From: Burkholderia metallica
GTDB taxonomy: Bacteria; Pseudomonadota; Gammaproteobacteria; Burkholderiales; Burkholderiaceae
Direction of reading: 5' to 3'
Length of the DNA: 64,000 bases
Assembly (NCBI RefSeq): GCF_902832845.1
Contig: NZ_CADFDB010000008.1
Span: 186,001-250,000, forward strand
Part shown: piece after piece, positions 61,024-64,000 of the stretch
Layout: each line of letters opens with the position of its first letter
Numbering within the stretch: the stretch's first letter is position 1
Program-made: the position numbers and the translations under genes
The notes under the pieces: generated by a model
What the model was told of the DNA's origin: nothing
Database searches by the model: none
What the model saw: the letters and a program-made list of their open reading frames with translations, nothing else

Positions 61024-62013
61024 TCAAAGATCGAGCACGAGCACCGGCGAACGCGCCCGCGACACGCAACAGCAGATCACCGTGTTGCTCGCGCGCTCGG
61101 CCTTGCTGAGACAGTGGTCGCGATGATCGGGCTCGCCGTCGATCACCGGCACCATACAGGTGCCGCACACGCCTTCGCCGCAGGACGTGTCGACTTCGAT
61201 GCCGATGCGCGCGAGCGCGTCGACGATCGACGCGTCGGGCGCGACGCGCACCGATTGGCCGCTGCGTTGCAGGCGCACTTCGAAGCCGTCGGCCGGGCCG
61301 TCGCCGGCTTCGACGCGGCCCGCATCGGCGGCGACGGGGTCTGCCGCGAAACGTTCGAGATGGATCGCATCGTCGGGCACGCGCGTCGCGGCTGCCGCGA
61401 CGACCGCGTCCATGAACGGCCCCGGGCCGCACGTATAGACATGCGCGTGCGCATCGACCGCTTCGACGCAGCGGCCCAGTTCGGCCGCGAGCGCATCGGG
61501 CTCGACGCCGTAGTGAAACGTCACGTGCGACGCGAACGGCTCGGCCGCCAGTTCGTCGACGAACGCCGCATGCTCGCGGCTGCGCGCGAAGTAGTGCAGC
61601 CGGTAGCGCGCGCCGCGCTTGTGCAGCGCATACGCCATCGACAGCAACGGCGTGATGCCGATGCCGGCCGCGATCAGCACGTGCTCGCTCGCGTCGTTCG
61701 CCAGACGAAACAGGTTGCGCGGCGCGCCGATCGACAGCTCCGCACCCACCCGCACGTCGTCGTGCAGCGAGCGCGAGCCGCCGCGCGACTGCGCCTCCTT
61801 CTTCACCGCGAAGAGATAGCTGCCGCGCTCGTCCGGGTTGCCGCACAGCGAGTATTGCCGCGTGATGCCGGACGGCGCGGTGACGTCGATATGGGCGCCC
61901 GGTTCGTACGCGTCGAACGGCTGGCCGTCGACGCGCGAAACCCGGAAACAGCGGATGTCCTGCGCCGCGTCGATCAGCGCGTCGATCCGGACCTGGTGGC
62001 GGTGTGCTTGCAT
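61024..62013 (-). CDS. iacF: phthalate-dioxygenase-reductase-type IacF
   Basis: This 329-residue reductase has an FMN-binding domain (YEPGAHIDV, RQYSLCGNP), a NAD-binding domain (IAAGIGITPLLSMAYAL, YTCGPGPFMDAV) and a C-terminal plant-type 2Fe-2S ferredoxin (DTSCGEGVCGTC ... CC). It passes electrons from NADH to the Rieske centre of IacC. It lies 158 bp downstream of the MFS gene on the same strand and is convergent with lysR. Confidence 0.9.
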   Translation of the reverse strand: MQAHRHQVRIDALIDAAQDIRCFRVSRVDGQPFDAYEPGAHIDVTAPSGITRQYSLCGNPDERGSYLFAVKKEAQSRGGSRSLHDDVRVGAELSIGAPRNLFRLANDASEHVLIAAGIGITPLLSMAYALHKRGARYRLHYFARSREHAAFVDELAAEPFASHVTFHYGVEPDALAAELGRCVEAVDAHAHVYTCGPGPFMDAVVAAAATRVPDDAIHLERFAADPVAADAGRVEAGDGPADGFEVRLQRSGQSVRVAPDASIVDALARIGIEVDTSCGEGVCGTCMVPVIDGEPDHRDHCLSKAERASNTVICCCVSRARSPVLVLDL

Positions 62014-62170
62014 GGGGCAATCCGTGGGGTAAGGAAAACACGGCGCGGCAGGGCCCGCGCCGTCATGCGATCGAGAATAGGGACGGGCATCGCATAAATC
62101 AAATCGATAAAAAAACGATGCCTGAATCAGCCGGATGGATGATGGTCGCGACGCAAAATGTGCGCCGTAT

Positions 62171-63568
62171 TTAGCGCGCGGCGATCGCGCTGGCTGCTTC
62201 GGCCGCGTGCGGTGCGGCTGCCGACGCATGACCGCGTTCGCGATCGAGGCTGCGGCGATAGTGCCGGCACCCGGCGGCGAGCAGTAGCGCGGCGAGCGTG
62301 GCCGCCGCGACGTTGACGATCGACATCGAATGGCCGACCGCCGCCGGCGCGCCGAACACGCGGTCGGTGAACAGCGCGACGACGGTCGTGCCGATTCCGA
62401 GCGCGATCAGGTTCGACACGAGCAGGAACAGCGCGGAGATCTGCGCGCGCATCTGGTTCGGCGCGAGCGTCTGCATCGCGGCGGTCGACGTCGGCATCGG
62501 GAACGACGCGAAGAACATCGCGACGACCAGCGTCGCGAGCGACGCCTGCAGGCTGTCGAGCTGCGTGAACAGCGTCGCGGGGATCACCATGCACGCGGCG
62601 CCGATCGCGCCGGCGCGCATCGGCGCATCGGCACGGCCGCGCCGCAGCAGCCAGTCGTTGAGCCAGCCGCCGCAGAACACGCCGGCCGTGTTCGCGACCA
62701 GCAGCACGATGCCGAGCGTGTAGCCGGCTTCGACGGCCGTCATTCCGAAGCGGCGGATATAGAACGCGGGCGTCCAGCTCAGCAGGCAGTACAGCGTCAT
62801 CGCGTAGAACGAGAAGCCGAGGTAGTGACACGAGAAGGTCGCGCGATGCGTGCCGACGAAGCGCAGCGAATCGCGCATCGACACGCGCCGCACGGCGCCC
62901 GAGCGATCCTGCGCGAGCCCCTTGCGCTGCGGGTCGCGCACGGTCGCGGCGAACAGCAGCGCAACGAGGATCCCCGGCAGCCCGACGATCAGGAACGTGA
63001 CCTGCCACGCATGCACCTGCCCGACGACCGGCAGCGTGAACGCGCTCGCATGCTTGAGCAGCGCGATCACGTAGCCGCCGATCAGGAACGCAACGCCGCC
63101 GCCGATGAACGAGCCGAGCGAATACACGGCGATCGCGCGGCCGAGCTTCTCCTTCGGGAAGTAGTCGGCGAGCATCGAATACGCGCCGGGCGACAGCGCG
63201 GCCTCGCCGACGCCCACCCCCATGCGCGCGATGAACATCTGTACGAAATGCTGGCTCATCCCGCACGCGGCGGTCGCGACGCTCCACAGCGCGATGCCGA
63301 GCGAGATGATCCGCGGGCGCGCGTAGCGGTCGGCGAGATACGCGACGGGCAGCCCCATCACCGCATAGAACAGCGAGAACGCGAAGCCGTTCAGCAGGCT
63401 GAACTGCGTGTCGGACAGGTGCAGGTCGCGCTTGATCGGTTCGATCATCAGCACGAGGACCTGGCGGTCGACGAACGAAAAGACGTACGCGAGCATGCAG
63501 ATGACGACGACATACCATTCGTACGTATAGCGCTTGCCGTCGGCAGCGCGGGCCGTGGATGCGGACAT
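62171..63568 (-). CDS. MFS transporter of the iac cluster
   Basis: This 465-residue MFS protein of the spinster/ACS-like branch has about 12 segments (YVFSFVDRQVLVLMIEPIKRDLHLSDTQFSLLNGFAFSLFYAVMGLPVAYLADRYARP). A major-facilitator gene in the P. phytofirmans cluster is needed, with the tautomerase-like gene, for removal of dioxindole-3-acetate; this is the positional counterpart. It could import IAA or move an intermediate. The ATG at 63568 fits the first membrane segment. The C-terminus is a 30-residue Ala-rich tail. Confidence 0.85.
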   Translation of the reverse strand: MSASTARAADGKRYTYEWYVVVICMLAYVFSFVDRQVLVLMIEPIKRDLHLSDTQFSLLNGFAFSLFYAVMGLPVAYLADRYARPRIISLGIALWSVATAACGMSQHFVQMFIARMGVGVGEAALSPGAYSMLADYFPKEKLGRAIAVYSLGSFIGGGVAFLIGGYVIALLKHASAFTLPVVGQVHAWQVTFLIVGLPGILVALLFAATVRDPQRKGLAQDRSGAVRRVSMRDSLRFVGTHRATFSCHYLGFSFYAMTLYCLLSWTPAFYIRRFGMTAVEAGYTLGIVLLVANTAGVFCGGWLNDWLLRRGRADAPMRAGAIGAACMVIPATLFTQLDSLQASLATLVVAMFFASFPMPTSTAAMQTLAPNQMRAQISALFLLVSNLIALGIGTTVVALFTDRVFGAPAAVGHSMSIVNVAAATLAALLLAAGCRHYRRSLDRERGHASAAAPHAAEAASAIAAR

Positions 63569-63980
63569 GCGGATTCTCCAGGAGCGGGCGGGGGAAACGC
63601 GCGGGGCGGCGGCCTTGCGGGCCGCGCGCCTGCGCGGCGCGAAAGCGTGCGGGGGCACGTGTCGGAGACGCAGCGTAGTCGGCCAAATTCGGCCGCCATA
63701 GCCGGAGTGACAGCGCCGCCACACGGGCATCTACCGACCCGGATAAAGAAAACACCAGGGTCGTGCGCGCGGGCCGCCGCGCAGCGCGCCTGCGGCGGGG
63801 CGCGTGCACATCATGCGACGCATCTATAAGCGTTATAGAGCGCATTGCGTCGACGTCCGAAATTGTCGTTCCTAGACTCGGCCCGTTTTCGATCGGCAGC
63901 GCCGGCCCGTTGCGGCGAGCGCGCCTCACACCACGCGGCGCGCAGCCGAACGGCGCCGGCACTTCTACGGGACGACCAAC
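63569..63980. other. 412-bp divergent region at the right edge
   Basis: Besides the dyad at 63823-63839 it contains CGGCC-AAATTC-GGCCG near 63679-63695. The plus-strand frame at 63763-63984 has no ribosome site and overlaps the next start, so it is not called as a gene. Confidence 0.35.
63823..63839. promoter_or_regulatory. LysR-type dyad at the right edge
   Basis: Perfect 7-base arms TCTATAA / TTATAGA flank GCG. The T-N11-A layout is that of a LysR box. It lies in the gap between the iac MFS gene and the gene starting at 63981. Confidence 0.5.
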
Positions 63981-64000
63981 ATGAACCAACCGAACGGGCG
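63981..64000 (+). CDS. start of a gene cut by the window end
   Basis: An ATG followed by AACCAACCGAACGGGCG (MNQPNG) opens at 63981, divergent from the MFS gene and preceded by GGGACG. Only six codons are visible, so no product can be named. Confidence 0.35.

Noticed and set aside
1-64000. CRISPR array, prophage, IS element, tRNA or rRNA
   Set aside because: No regular repeat-spacer pattern, transposase, integrase, phage structural gene or RNA-gene sequence was recognised on either strand.

Overview
The window is a high-GC (roughly two-thirds G+C) bacterial chromosome segment. Its codon use, its dense divergent regulator/enzyme pairs and its gene families point to the Burkholderia / Paraburkholderia group, most likely a Burkholderia cepacia-complex type species. 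This is inferred from gene content; no rRNA or tRNA is present to confirm it. No phage, insertion sequence or CRISPR array was seen. About 55 protein genes are supported, plus two decayed genes and two very short cistrons.

Left part (1-15 kb): accessory regulator/enzyme pairs. In order these are the end of a DUF3857/transglutaminase-like gene, an AraC regulator divergent from a DHA1 efflux pump, an XRE regulator downstream of a carboxymuconolactone-decarboxylase-like protein, an enoyl-reductase-like/PEP-mutase-like pair divergent from a TetR regulator, a MarR regulator divergent from YCII and GST genes, a HAD hydrolase, an ornithine-cyclodeaminase-family gene behind a D-threonine-aldolase-like gene, a LysR remnant, and a thioredoxin-reductase-like gene divergent from an Rrf2 regulator. 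Several intergenic regions carry clear operator-like inverted repeats.

Middle (15-45 kb): a DUF2760-Hsp70-Hsp70 operon; a citrulline-to-proline module (ctlX, ornithine cyclodeaminase, divergent Lrp-type regulator); a less GC-rich ICMT-like methyltransferase; a LysR-monooxygenase-peroxidase-like operon divergent from a complete branched-chain/amide-type ABC importer with fused permeases; a TctDE-type two-component system; an orphan substrate-binding protein preceded by a 31-codon coupled leader cistron; an ACS-family transporter; a MASE4 histidine kinase with a NarL-type regulator; a small HEXXH protein; a DedA-PAP2-LssY fusion; a frameshifted orphan antitoxin; and an exported low-molecular-weight phosphatase homologue lacking its catalytic cysteine.

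Right part (45-64 kb): a GNAT gene, then a compact locus made of an Lrp-type regulator, a promoter, a 40-codon peptide gene with a perfect Shine-Dalgarno, a 10-bp hairpin and an M29-like metallopeptidase. This is my best candidate for an undescribed RiPP-like or peptide-maturation system. From 50 kb to the end lies a full indole-3-acetic acid (auxin) catabolic cluster (iacA-I) of the Paraburkholderia phytofirmans type. It includes a tandem tautomerase, an MFS transporter, a LysR regulator, and a two-component system whose response regulator and sensor genes sit on opposite sides of the iacAB-I-H-E operon. Catechol ring-cleavage genes, needed to finish the pathway, are not in the window.
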